64,000 nucleotides of DNA from Microbacterium sp. Leaf288 (GTDB lineage Bacteria > Actinomycetota > Actinomycetes > Actinomycetales > Microbacteriaceae), in NCBI RefSeq assembly GCF_001422925.1, contig NZ_LMNI01000001.1, forward strand, positions 242,087-306,086. Direction: 5' to 3'. A program made the position numbers and the translations under genes. This document shows, piece after piece, positions 53,944 through 62,011 of the stretch (position 1 is its first letter; each line of letters begins with the position of its first letter). The notes under the pieces are model-generated. The model was not told the origin of the DNA, did not search any database, and worked only from the letters and a program-made list of their open reading frames with translations.

Positions 53944-54750
53944 GTGGAGCCCATCCTCCTCATCGTCTCGAGCTGGTGGTGGATCGGTCCGGCGGCCGTG
54001 GGCGCCGGGGCGGCTGCCTATACCGGCATGACGACGCGCAGCCGCCGGGCACGACGCCTGGAGCTCGATGCCGCCCGCGCGGAGGAGTCCCAGGCCTACC
54101 GCGACCTCGTCGCCGCGAAGGCGCGCCTGCGCACGGCGCAGGCCGATCTGCTGACCGCCAAGTCCCGCTCCTCGGTCCCGGCCGCGCATGCCGCCGAGGC
54201 GCGGCGCGAGCTGCAGGCCGCACGGCAGGACGAGAAGACCGCCTCCCTCGCCCTGCGCGCGAGCCGCACGCGGGTGAAGGCCGGCTACGCCCAGTACCGC
54301 GCCGCATCCACCCGCGACCCGCTTCCGATCGACCGCCTCTACGCCGCACACGACAGCGTCAACACGCGATGGCTGGCCTACGAGACGGACGTGGACAAGG
54401 CGCTGGCGTATCCGCAGATGACCGACCCGCGGCATCCCGCGACCGTCGTCTTCCTGCGCGCTCAACGTGAAGCCCTCGCGAAGCGCCCGACCCTGCGCGA
54501 CCGCGTGACGCCGCAGCAGTTCCTCGAGTACCGGGTCGCCGTGCGCCACCTCGAGGCGACCTTCGCGGAGGCGGAGCGTCAGTCGGGCGTTCCCGGCGCA
54601 CCGCGTCCGTCATCGGCCGGAACGACGGCCGCCGCCGGACTCACCGCCGCCGCAGCGGTGCTGTCGGAGATCGCCGATCGTCTTCCCGCGCTCATCGCGC
54701 GGATCCCCCCGCCTCGCCAGAGCGAACCGCCCGCTGGCAGGGTGCCCTGA
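53944..54750 (+). CDS. Membrane-anchored coiled-coil protein, paralogue 1
   Basis: Not a family I recognise (268 aa). An N-terminal membrane helix (about 4-28, with three Trp) is followed by an Ala/Arg/Glu-rich coiled coil (about 35-120) and a compact domain (about 129-215) reading IDRLYAAHDSVNTRWLAYET, a D-V-K stretch, YPQMTDPRHP and FLRAQRE. The C-terminus has a second weakly hydrophobic Ala-rich stretch. GTG 53944 is 6 nt after TATCAT (53932-53937). The following gene carries the same domain. Confidence 0.72.
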   Translation: MEPILLIVSSWWWIGPAAVGAGAAAYTGMTTRSRRARRLELDAARAEESQAYRDLVAAKARLRTAQADLLTAKSRSSVPAAHAAEARRELQAARQDEKTASLALRASRTRVKAGYAQYRAASTRDPLPIDRLYAAHDSVNTRWLAYETDVDKALAYPQMTDPRHPATVVFLRAQREALAKRPTLRDRVTPQQFLEYRVAVRHLEATFAEAERQSGVPGAPRPSSAGTTAAAGLTAAAAVLSEIADRLPALIARIPPPRQSEPPAGRVP

Positions 54751-54789
54751 GCCGACCACGCGGCGGCGACCGGCCGTTAGCATGACAGT

Positions 54790-55743
54790 GTGCAAGCGTT
54801 CTGGGAGTTCGCGGGCAACTTCTGGTGGCTCGTCTTCCCACTCATGGGTGTCCTCGGCATGGTCGGCAATGCCTGGGAGCGCGGCGCGCGCATGCGCCAC
54901 AAGCGCCGCCTCGAGGTGATGCACGCGAAGGCCGAGCTCAAGGCCGCCCAGGCGGCGGCGCGCGGCAAGGCGGTGCCGGCGGCATCCCTCCCTCCGATCA
55001 CCGCGCCGACGGCGACCGCGGCTTCTTCGCAGGGGGCGTCGGCGTCCCGCGAGACGCAGGTGACCCAGCTCGAGCGGCTGTTCGCGACGCACGACGCCGT
55101 CACGGCGCGCTGGCTCGAGTACGAGCTCGACGTCGCGAAGATCATCGCGTTCCCCGCCATGAGCGACGGACGCCAACCGCTCACCGCCGCGTTCCTGCGG
55201 GCGAAGCGCATCGCCGACGGGCTGCGTCCCGCGTCGGCGAAAGCGCGCCTCCCGAAGGAGCAGCTCGCCGAGTACCGCAACGCGGTCGCCGACTTCGAGG
55301 TGGCCTTCGACGTCGCCGAGCGCGACGCACGGCGCCTGCGCGACTCGACCTTCACCGACGACGAGCGCAAGCGCCTCGACACCGCGAAGAAGCTGCTCAC
55401 CGTCGCGATCGACGAGGCCGCGACGCCCGCCGAGCGCCAGCTCGCCTACCGCCGCGTGCGCGAGGAGCTCGACGGGCTCCTGTCGATCTCGGACGAGGCC
55501 ATCGAGGTGCTCGAGAAGAAGGTCATGCTCGAACTCGGGCCTGTCACCTCATCGACGACGGTGACGGATGCTGCGGCCCCGCCGCGCGCGGAAGCCCCGG
55601 CGGCGCCCGAGCTCATCGCCGACCCCCTGCCCGCACCGAAGCGCCCGAGCACGACGCCGCCTCCCGGTGCGACGTGGCCAGTGCCCTCGCGCGGGAACGG
55701 CGATGCGCCCGGCCGCGTGACACATCCCAAGCCCCACCGCTGA
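54790..55743 (+). CDS. Membrane-anchored coiled-coil protein, paralogue 2
   Basis: Paralogue of the preceding gene (317 aa). N-terminal helix (about 4-26, Trp/Phe-rich), a charged segment, then the shared domain (about 94-180): LERLFATHDAVTARWLEYEL, DVAKIIAFPAMSDGRQP, TAAFLRAKR, EYRNAVADFEVAFDVAERDA. A further helical segment (DDERKRLDTAKKLLTVAIDE...) and a Pro-rich tail are extra. GTG 54790 is 6 nt after TAGCAT (54778-54783). No function is known; membrane-tethered scaffolding is only a guess. Confidence 0.72.
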   Translation: MQAFWEFAGNFWWLVFPLMGVLGMVGNAWERGARMRHKRRLEVMHAKAELKAAQAAARGKAVPAASLPPITAPTATAASSQGASASRETQVTQLERLFATHDAVTARWLEYELDVAKIIAFPAMSDGRQPLTAAFLRAKRIADGLRPASAKARLPKEQLAEYRNAVADFEVAFDVAERDARRLRDSTFTDDERKRLDTAKKLLTVAIDEAATPAERQLAYRRVREELDGLLSISDEAIEVLEKKVMLELGPVTSSTTVTDAAAPPRAEAPAAPELIADPLPAPKRPSTTPPPGATWPVPSRGNGDAPGRVTHPKPHR

Positions 55744-55841
55744 TCCCGCGCACCCGAAGATCCTGAGCAGCTCCTTCCTCGCTCGGTCGACAGGAGGCAC
55801 CCCGATGAGAGCAGGCCTGCATGCCACGGCCGCGGCCGATG

Positions 55842-55886
55842 ACTCCTGAGGATAAGGACGTCTCCCGCGTCCTTATCCTCAGGAGT
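55842..55886. terminator. 19-bp perfect hairpin
   Basis: ACTCCTGAGGATAAGGACG (55842-55860) and its exact complement (55868-55886) enclose the 7-nt loop TCTCCCG. It stands between a plus-strand and a minus-strand gene and is more AT-rich than its surroundings. A bidirectional terminator is the simplest reading. The rest of 55744-55992 shows no gene. Confidence 0.7.
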
Positions 55887-55992
55887 AGTGCCGCCCATCG
55901 ATGAGGGCGCGAGCAAACGAGCGACGGCACCCGCCCGTCACGTGCCACGCGTGGAACGAGCGAGCTGGAAGGGCGGAGACGCCGCTGCGGCT

Positions 55993-57063
55993 TCAGGCGG
56001 CGAGCTCGGGGTGGGCGTCGATCCAGCCGTCGATGCGGGCGAACCAGTCGAAGAGCCATGCGGCGCGGGCGTCGAGGTCGTCGGGGATCTCCGATCGCGG
56101 CACGCGCCACGCGCGCATCGTGATGCCCTTGTCCATCGGCAGCTCGCGCCAGATGTCGCGCAGGGTGTGGAGTCGCTCGAGTCCGGTGTGGGCGATGAAC
56201 ACGACGTCGGCGTCGGGTGAGGCATCCAGCGCGGCATGCATGCCACCCGGCTGCGGCGCCATCACGTGCGTCATCGCCTCGGCGCGTTCGGCCATCGCCT
56301 CCCGGCCCGCGTCGCGCAGCCGCCTGATGCGCGAGCGCCGCCTCGTCGGACTGACCTGACCGCCTTCGGGGAAGATCACGAACGCGTCCTCGGGACCGAG
56401 GTCGGTCGCGAGGTCGCGAAGCGCTGCCTCCACCGCCGCGCCGCCGCCCTTGCGCCCGTGCCCGAACCCCGACGGCACGATGAAGCGCGCAGGGATCCGG
56501 TGCAGCAGGATGTCGATCGCCGGGTCCCACTGCAGCGTGTACTTGAGCACGATGCGGGGCCGGCGCGCGACCTCGTTGAGCAGCGTGTGGATGAGGATGA
56601 ACGAGTCGCCCGGGCCTCCGTGCCGGCTCGCCACCACGAGCGGGGTGCCGGGGGCGAACAGCGCCTCGAACGCGGCGCGGCCGGTGGCGGATTCCGCGTC
56701 GTCCGAGCCGGTCGTCGTGATGGTGAGCCGCAGCACGCCGCCGAAGATCCAGAACAGGAGCCGCAGGGCCCAGGCGCCCAGGCGGTAGTGCGCGGTGACG
56801 AACCCGGGCCGGCGCAGCGCGTAGCCGAAGCCCGAAGCGATCCAGAGGGCGAAGAGCGCGATCACGAGCATCGCGTCCCACAGCAGGTACACGGTCACGA
56901 GCCACAGCACGCGCGGCAGCCGGAACCGTCCGGGCACGAGCGAGGTCAGCGCGAGGGCGACCAGCAGCCACAGCGGAGTGAGCACCAGCATCACGAGCGC
57001 CGCCACGATCACGAGCGGGGCGAGAAGGATGCGGCGCACCCAGGTGGGCAGCATCCGCATCAC
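55993..57063 (-). CDS. PlsC-type 1-acyl-glycerol-phosphate acyltransferase-like protein
   Basis: A 356-aa membrane-associated acyltransferase. Three or four N-terminal hydrophobic segments precede the acyltransferase domain with the catalytic HX4D (SRHGGPGDSF) and FPEGGQVSPTRR, the glycerol-phosphate-binding motif. GTG 57063 overlaps the patatin stop; ATG 57060 is equally possible. Coupling to a patatin phospholipase suggests lipid remodelling, removal and re-addition of acyl chains. Its exact acceptor is unknown. Confidence 0.85.
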   Translation of the reverse strand: MMRMLPTWVRRILLAPLVIVAALVMLVLTPLWLLVALALTSLVPGRFRLPRVLWLVTVYLLWDAMLVIALFALWIASGFGYALRRPGFVTAHYRLGAWALRLLFWIFGGVLRLTITTTGSDDAESATGRAAFEALFAPGTPLVVASRHGGPGDSFILIHTLLNEVARRPRIVLKYTLQWDPAIDILLHRIPARFIVPSGFGHGRKGGGAAVEAALRDLATDLGPEDAFVIFPEGGQVSPTRRRSRIRRLRDAGREAMAERAEAMTHVMAPQPGGMHAALDASPDADVVFIAHTGLERLHTLRDIWRELPMDKGITMRAWRVPRSEIPDDLDARAAWLFDWFARIDGWIDAHPELAA

Positions 57064-57905
57064 GAATCCCCGCTTTCGGCGCCCAGCCCGCGCTCGGCGA
57101 GGAACGCGCAGCTGGCGTCGTAGGCGGCGTCGATGCGGCGGCGGACGGTGTCCATGCGGCGATACGACATGAGCGAGTCGTCGCCGTCGAGCCCGCCGCC
57201 GCTCGGGAGCACGTGGAGGGCGACCCCCTCGGGAAGCGTGGCGACGTCACGGGCGTAGCGGTGGCGGCGGGCGATCTCAAAGGCCACGCGCGCGGTGTCG
57301 ACTGCCGACTGCGGGGCGACCAGCGGCGTCTCGATGCGCCCGACCTGCAGCACGTAGACCGTCGTCGCGCCGACCTCGACCGCCTGCTCGATGGGGATCG
57401 AGTTGACGATGCCACCGTCGATGAAGTGCTCGTCGCCGATGCGGGTCGGCGGCAGGAGTCCCGGCACCGAGGCCGATGCGAGGATCGCCTCGACGAGCGG
57501 CCCCGACTCGAACACGTGCTCGGCCGCACGCTCGATGCTCGCGGCGACCACGCGCAGCCGGACCGCGAGGTCCTCGAAGGTCGTGTCGGCTCCGAGGGAC
57601 CGCTCGAGCAGGTGCCGCAGCGGCGCGGGCGAGTTCAGGTGCGTCTTGGTCTTCACGAGGCGCGTGAACTGGGCGAACAACGAGTCGCCGTAGACGGCGT
57701 TCGCCTCGGGCGAGGTCCAGGCGTCGAGCAGGCGCGGGATCACGGCCGGCGTCGGGTCGCTCGCGACCAGGGCCCCGTTGATGGCGCCGATCGAGGTGCC
57801 GACCACGACATCCGGGTGGATGCCGGACTCGAGCAGGGCCCGCAGCATCCCGATCTCGACGGCACCGCGCACGCCACCGCCACCGAGAACGAAGGCCACC
57901 GTCAT
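57060..57905 (-). CDS. Patatin-like phospholipase
   Basis: A 281-aa lipid acyl hydrolase. The oxyanion loop is GGGGVRGAVEIG, the nucleophilic Ser is in VVGTSIGAING, and the Asp of the dyad is in FIDGGIVNS. No signal peptide, so it acts in the cytoplasm, often on membranes. ATG 57905 is 6 nt after TAGGGT on the minus strand (plus 57912-57917), pointing to leaderless translation; GTG 57911 is in frame but would lie upstream of the transcript start. Confidence 0.88.
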   Translation of the reverse strand: MTVAFVLGGGGVRGAVEIGMLRALLESGIHPDVVVGTSIGAINGALVASDPTPAVIPRLLDAWTSPEANAVYGDSLFAQFTRLVKTKTHLNSPAPLRHLLERSLGADTTFEDLAVRLRVVAASIERAAEHVFESGPLVEAILASASVPGLLPPTRIGDEHFIDGGIVNSIPIEQAVEVGATTVYVLQVGRIETPLVAPQSAVDTARVAFEIARRHRYARDVATLPEGVALHVLPSGGGLDGDDSLMSYRRMDTVRRRIDAAYDASCAFLAERGLGAESGDS

Positions 57906-57941
57906 GCCCACACCCTATTGCGGGCGCCGTCGAAGACGATG

Positions 57942-57975
57942 GACTTCGCTCGTTCCTCGCTCGCTCAACGACCGG
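57942..57975. repeat. GTTGAGCGAGC repeat, copy 4, supplying a stop codon
   Basis: GACTTCGCTCGTTCCTCGCT followed by CGCTCAACGACCGG. On the minus strand its GGTCGTTGA start is read as Gly-Arg-stop, so the repeat provides the end of the substrate-binding-protein gene at 57965. Confidence 0.72.
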
Positions 57976-58861
57976 AGGCGGTCAGGCTGTCGACGTACTC
58001 CTTGTTGTCGGCGACCCACTTCGCCACGACGGGGCCGTAGTCGTCGCCGTCGTAGGCGCCGAACATGGCGTCCTCGAGCGAGTACAGCAGCTCGTTGTCC
58101 ATGCGGAAGGCCTCGAGCCAGTCCGAGATCTCGGGGAACTCGTCGGCGAACGAGGTCGACGCCACGGTGTGGATGCCCTCCGCATCGCCGAGCAGGCCGT
58201 CGGGGTCTTCGAGGTCCTTGAGCGGGAACGCGTTGTACGCCCAGTGCGGTCGCCAGAGGGTGACGGCGACGTCGCGTCCGGCGTCCGTCGCCGCCTGCAG
58301 CTCGGTGAGCATCGCGGGCGTGGACGACGTCACGAACTCCATGCCCTCCAGGCCGTAGCCGGGGATCACATCGTTCTGCGTGACGGTCACGAGCCCTGAC
58401 CCCGCCTCGATGCCGACCAGACGGTTGCCGAACACGTCGGCGTTCGCGGCGAGCTCGGTGAGCGAGTCGATGGGGGCGTCCTCGTTCACGGCGATCGTGA
58501 GCTTGGCTTCGTCGTTCCAGGCGCCGAGGTCGACGAGCTGGTCGCCGTACGTCTCCATGTAGTCGGCGTGCGTGAGCGGCAGCCACGTGTCGAGCGTGAG
58601 GTCGTAGTCGCCCTTCGCGATGCCGGTGTACGCGGCGGCCGGGTCGGCGTACTCGAGGTCGACGGTGTAGCCCTTCTCCTCGAGCACCGCCTTCCACAGC
58701 TCGGACGCGGCGATGCCCTCGTCCCAGCCGTTGAACACGGCGATCGTCAGGTGCCCCTTGTCGGAGCCGCCGACGCCCGTCTGCACGAGCGCGCCGTTGA
58801 CGAGCAGAGCGGCGGTCCCCGCCAGGGCGAGTCCGGCGGCGATGATGCGTCGCTTGGTCAT
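57965..58861 (-). CDS. proX: Glycine-betaine/proline ABC substrate-binding protein (OpuAC/ProX type)
   Basis: Osmoprotectant-binding protein (298 aa). The domain HLTIAVFNGWDEGIAASELW to TLWRPHWAYNAFPLKDLEDPDG matches OpuAC, with several Trp residues that could form the aromatic betaine box. An N-terminal hydrophobic signal is present (RRIIAAGLALAGTAALLVNG) but there is no Cys, so no lipobox: unusual for a Gram-positive binding protein. It would be anchored by an uncleaved helix or secreted. The last codons derive from a repeat. It is the last gene of the operon. Confidence 0.88.
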   Translation of the reverse strand: MTKRRIIAAGLALAGTAALLVNGALVQTGVGGSDKGHLTIAVFNGWDEGIAASELWKAVLEEKGYTVDLEYADPAAAYTGIAKGDYDLTLDTWLPLTHADYMETYGDQLVDLGAWNDEAKLTIAVNEDAPIDSLTELAANADVFGNRLVGIEAGSGLVTVTQNDVIPGYGLEGMEFVTSSTPAMLTELQAATDAGRDVAVTLWRPHWAYNAFPLKDLEDPDGLLGDAEGIHTVASTSFADEFPEISDWLEAFRMDNELLYSLEDAMFGAYDGDDYGPVVAKWVADNKEYVDSLTASGR

Positions 58862-58882
58862 GTCGATTCCTCTCCTGTCGGG

Positions 58883-59917
58883 TCAGGCCCGGACGGGCTC
58901 GGGTCGCTCTGCGGGAGCATCGGGAATGGTCCCCACGCCCCCTCCAGGCGCCGCTGGCGCGTCGCCCGGAGCCTCCGGGCGCGTGGGCCCAGCTGCAGCC
59001 TCGGTCTGCTCGGGCTTCGGGGTCGCGGATGCCGGGGTGGCAGCATCCGTGTCCGCCTTCGTGTCGCCGGCGGCGCGCGGCGTGCGGGCGCGCGGCTGCG
59101 AGAAGCCCGACGTGACGCGGTCGAGGATCATCGCGAGGATGACGACCGAGAGGCCTGCTTCGACGCCGAGGCCGATGTCGATGCGGCTGAGGCTCTGCAC
59201 GACCTGGCCGCCCAGGCCGCCCGCGCCGACCATGCCCGCGATGACGACCATCGACAGGCTGAGCATGATGACCTGGTTGACGCCGGCCATGATGCTCGGC
59301 AGGGCGAGGGGCAGCTGGATCTGGCGCAGGATGCGTCCGGGCGAGGCGCCGAAGGCGTGGCCGGCCTCGACGATCTCGGGGTCGACGCCGCGGATGCCCA
59401 GCTCGGTGAGGCGCACGCCGGGCGCGAGCGCGAACGCGATGGTCGCGACCATGCCGGGCACGGGACCCACGCCGAAGATGAGCATCGCGGGGATGAGGTA
59501 GACGAAGGCGGGCATCGTCTGCAGGAAGTCGAGCACCGGCCGCAGCGTCTTCGAGACGCGGTCGCTGCGCGCGGCCCAGATGCCCAGCGGCACGGCGATC
59601 GCGATCGCCACCACGGCGGCGAGGATCACGAGCGCGAGGGAGTCCATCGCGTTGGACCACTGGCCGACCGCGACGATCACGAGGAGGCCGATGGCGCTGC
59701 CGACGGCGAGCACGAGGCCCCTCGACCAGTAGGCGAACGCGGCGATCACGAGGATCACGGCCCAGAACGGCGGTGTCGAGAGCGAGGCGTCGAGCCAGTC
59801 GTAGAGGCCGCGGAAGATCACGGCGACGACGTCGAAGAAGCCGCCGAGCGCGTCGATCACCCAGCGGACGCCGGTCTCGACGACGTCGCCCAGGGGGAGG
59901 CGGATCAGGTCGTTCAT
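58883..59917 (-). CDS. proW: Glycine-betaine/proline ABC permease with repeat-derived tail
   Basis: Membrane subunit (344 aa) of a ProU/OpuA importer. After an amphipathic start come seven or so helices, with LDFLQTMPAFVYLIPAMLIF and the EAA-type loop VEAGHAFGASPGRILRQIQLP typical of ProW. ATG 59917 overlaps the ATPase stop (ATGA). The C-terminal 65 residues are a disordered Ala/Pro/Thr tail; residues 307-332 (AAAGPTRPEAPGDAP...) are encoded by dispersed repeat copy D, in the same frame as copies A and B. Confidence 0.9.
   Translation of the reverse strand: MNDLIRLPLGDVVETGVRWVIDALGGFFDVVAVIFRGLYDWLDASLSTPPFWAVILVIAAFAYWSRGLVLAVGSAIGLLVIVAVGQWSNAMDSLALVILAAVVAIAIAVPLGIWAARSDRVSKTLRPVLDFLQTMPAFVYLIPAMLIFGVGPVPGMVATIAFALAPGVRLTELGIRGVDPEIVEAGHAFGASPGRILRQIQLPLALPSIMAGVNQVIMLSLSMVVIAGMVGAGGLGGQVVQSLSRIDIGLGVEAGLSVVILAMILDRVTSGFSQPRARTPRAAGDTKADTDAATPASATPKPEQTEAAAGPTRPEAPGDAPAAPGGGVGTIPDAPAERPEPVRA
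58922..58999 (-). repeat. Coding repeat copy D (GPTRPEAP element)
   Basis: Minus-strand copy beginning GCTGCAGCTGGGCCCACG, closely similar to 5539-5617 over its full 78 bp. It is read as AAAGPTRPEAPGDAPAAPG within the permease tail. Confidence 0.85.
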
Positions 59918-61266
59918 CGAAGGGCTCCTTCCGCGGCGGCGTGTTCGTGGGCGCCGACCTCCGTCGGCGGCGCCGCGCGACCGGCCGGCACAGCACCCGT
60001 CTGGTCGACGACTTCGAGGGTCTCGGTCATGACGCTCGCCGGGACGGTGGCGGGCACATCGATGATGGGGTTCTCGCGGGTCACGGGCGGCACGTCGCCG
60101 AGGGCTGCGAGCAGGGTCACGCGCGGGATCGTGCCCACGAGGCGTCCGGCGTCGTCGATGACGGCGACCGGCACGGGGCTCTCGACCGCGCGCTCGACGA
60201 CGTCGGTGAGCGGATCGTCGACGTGCACGGCCGGCCGGCCGTTGCGCACGAGCGAGCGCAGGTCTGTGCGGCCGTCCTTGACGGCGCGGATGACGGCGCG
60301 GTCGGTGACCGACCCGAGATACCGACGGTTCTCGATGACCGATACCGAGCCGACCTGCAGGTCGCGCATGACCCGCAGCGCGCCGCGGACGCCGGCGCTC
60401 ACCGGCGTCGTGGCGACCGGGGGAGCCATGACCGAGCCGGCGGTCAGCACGCGAGCGCGGTCGACGTCCTGCACGAACTGGGCGACGTAGTCGTTCGCCG
60501 GGTCGGTGAGGATCTCCTCGGGCGTGCCGTTCTGCACGATGCGGCCGTCGCGCATCACCGCGATGCGGTCGCCGAGGAACATCGCCTCGTTGAGGTCGTG
60601 CGTGATGAAGACGATCGTCCGACCGAGCTCGCGCTGCAGCTCGATGAGCTGCTCCTGCATCTCGCGCCGGATGAGGGGGTCGAGCGCGGAGAACGCCTCG
60701 TCCATGAGCAGGATGTCGGTGCCCGACGTGAGCGCCCGGGCGAGGCCCACGCGCTGACGCATGCCGCCCGAGAGCTCGTCGGGCATCGCGTCGGCACGAT
60801 CGCCGAGGCCGACCTTGTCGAGGAGCTCGCGCGCCCGCGCACGGCGCTCGTCGCGTCCGACGCCCTGGATCTCGAGGGCGTACGCGGCGTTGTCGAGCAC
60901 GGTGAGGTGCGGCAGCAGCGCGAAGTGCTGGAACACCATCGAGATGGAGCGCTGACGGATGCCGCGCAGCGCTTTGGCAGACGCCTTGGTGACGCTCTGC
61001 CCCTGCACGAACACGTCGCCGGCTGTCGGCGGCAGCAGCCCGTTGAGCATGCGCAGCACCGTCGACTTGCCCGAGCCCGAGAGACCCATGATCACGAAGA
61101 TCTCGCCGGGCTGCACGACGAAACTCGCGTCGATCACGGCGGCGGAGCCGGCATCGGCGACGTCGGCGCGCGTCGCGCCGGCACGGAGCCGCTTGACGGC
61201 GTCCTTGGGATTGCGTCCGAAGACCTTGAAGAGGTTCCTCGCCTCGATGGCAGGCGGAACTGTCAC
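59914..61266 (-). CDS. proV: Glycine-betaine/proline ABC ATP-binding protein with CBS domains
   Basis: ATPase subunit (450 aa) of the osmoprotectant importer. Walker A GLSGSGKST, signature DELSGGMRQRVGLARAL, Walker B LLMDEAFSALDP and H-loop ITHDLNEA are complete. Two CBS repeats follow (about 285-400), the ionic-strength or c-di-AMP-sensing module of OpuA. GTG 61266 has GAGG 6 nt upstream. It is the first gene of the operon proV-proW-proX. A hairpin stands in its leader. Confidence 0.92.
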   Translation of the reverse strand: MTVPPAIEARNLFKVFGRNPKDAVKRLRAGATRADVADAGSAAVIDASFVVQPGEIFVIMGLSGSGKSTVLRMLNGLLPPTAGDVFVQGQSVTKASAKALRGIRQRSISMVFQHFALLPHLTVLDNAAYALEIQGVGRDERRARARELLDKVGLGDRADAMPDELSGGMRQRVGLARALTSGTDILLMDEAFSALDPLIRREMQEQLIELQRELGRTIVFITHDLNEAMFLGDRIAVMRDGRIVQNGTPEEILTDPANDYVAQFVQDVDRARVLTAGSVMAPPVATTPVSAGVRGALRVMRDLQVGSVSVIENRRYLGSVTDRAVIRAVKDGRTDLRSLVRNGRPAVHVDDPLTDVVERAVESPVPVAVIDDAGRLVGTIPRVTLLAALGDVPPVTRENPIIDVPATVPASVMTETLEVVDQTGAVPAGRAAPPTEVGAHEHAAAEGALR

Positions 61267-61277
61267 TGTGCACCTCG

Positions 61278-61299
61278 GCAGCTCCGGTGCAGGAGCTGC
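61278..61299 (-). promoter_or_regulatory. Hairpin in the proV leader
   Basis: GCAGCTCC and GGAGCTGC form a perfect 8-bp stem with a 6-nt loop, ending a few bases before the ribosome site GAGG of proV. It could tune translation. The remainder of 61300-61556 shows no gene; it must hold the proV promoter, which I cannot place with confidence. Confidence 0.4.
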
Positions 61300-61556
61300 A
61301 TCGGTCGCGCCCGGGTGGCGGCCGTTCCTGCGGCGGATGTCGGATCCGCGCCGCGGCCGCCGACCATACGCTCACCGGTCTGACGCTCAGGCGTCACCGG
61401 AGACCGCGGACTGGTCGGGAGGGGCCCGTGAAGGCCTCAACCACCGTTTCATGCGGCCCCAGGGCTCGCAAATTCGACACCGATCGGCCGTTTCGGTACC
61501 TCGCGCACGCGTGATAGCACGGCGAGCGGCAACCCGGGCCGTCGGAGGAACGGGGC

Positions 61557-61596
61557 TTGACGGCGTCCGACTTCCATGGTTACTTAGTCAAGTAAC
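61557..61596 (+). promoter_or_regulatory. Promoter and operator of the GntR/ABC operon
   Basis: TTGACG (-35, 61557-61562) is 17 nt from TTACTT (61580-61585) as -10. GTTACTT (61579-61585) and AAGTAAC (61590-61596) are perfect inverted arms with a 4-nt centre, so the operator sits on the -10. AGTAAC-type sites are usual for YtrA-type GntR repressors. Confidence 0.65.
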
Positions 61597-61618
61597 TAAC
61601 CGACCAAGCGGAGTTGAT

Positions 61619-62011
61619 GTGATCGAAGAAGGCCGGGCGCTGTTCCTCCAGATCGCCGAGAGCGTGGAGGACGCGATCATCGACGGCAGCCTCGCCGAAG
61701 AGGCGCAGGCGCCGTCGACGAACGAGCTCGCCGCCTTCTACCGGATCAACCCCGCCACCGCCGCGAAGGGAGTCGCGATGCTGACCGACAAGGGCGTGCT
61801 GTACAAGCGGCGCGGCATCGGCATGTTCGTGGCGCCCGGTGCGCGCGAACTCCTGATGAACGAACGCCGCACCGCATTCGCCGACCGCTTCGTCGAGCCG
61901 CTGCTCGCCGAGGCCCGCAAGCTCGGGCTCGGGCCCGAAGACCTGGAACAGCTCATCCGCGACCGCGCCGGGGCGCACGTCGCGACCACCACGGAAGGGA
62001 ACGCACGATGA
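61619..62011 (+). CDS. GntR-family regulator, YtrA type
   Basis: A 130-aa repressor with the winged-helix only and a short helical tail, typical of the YtrA subgroup. LFLQIAESVEDAIIDGSLAEEAQAPSTNELAAFYRINPATAAKGVAML contains the HTH. GTG 61619 has GGAG 5 nt upstream. The stop overlaps the ABC ATPase start (ATGA), the usual ytr arrangement; the operator at its promoter indicates autoregulation. In Bacillus such operons respond to cell-wall antibiotics; the signal here is unknown. Confidence 0.88.
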   Translation: MIEEGRALFLQIAESVEDAIIDGSLAEEAQAPSTNELAAFYRINPATAAKGVAMLTDKGVLYKRRGIGMFVAPGARELLMNERRTAFADRFVEPLLAEARKLGLGPEDLEQLIRDRAGAHVATTTEGNAR

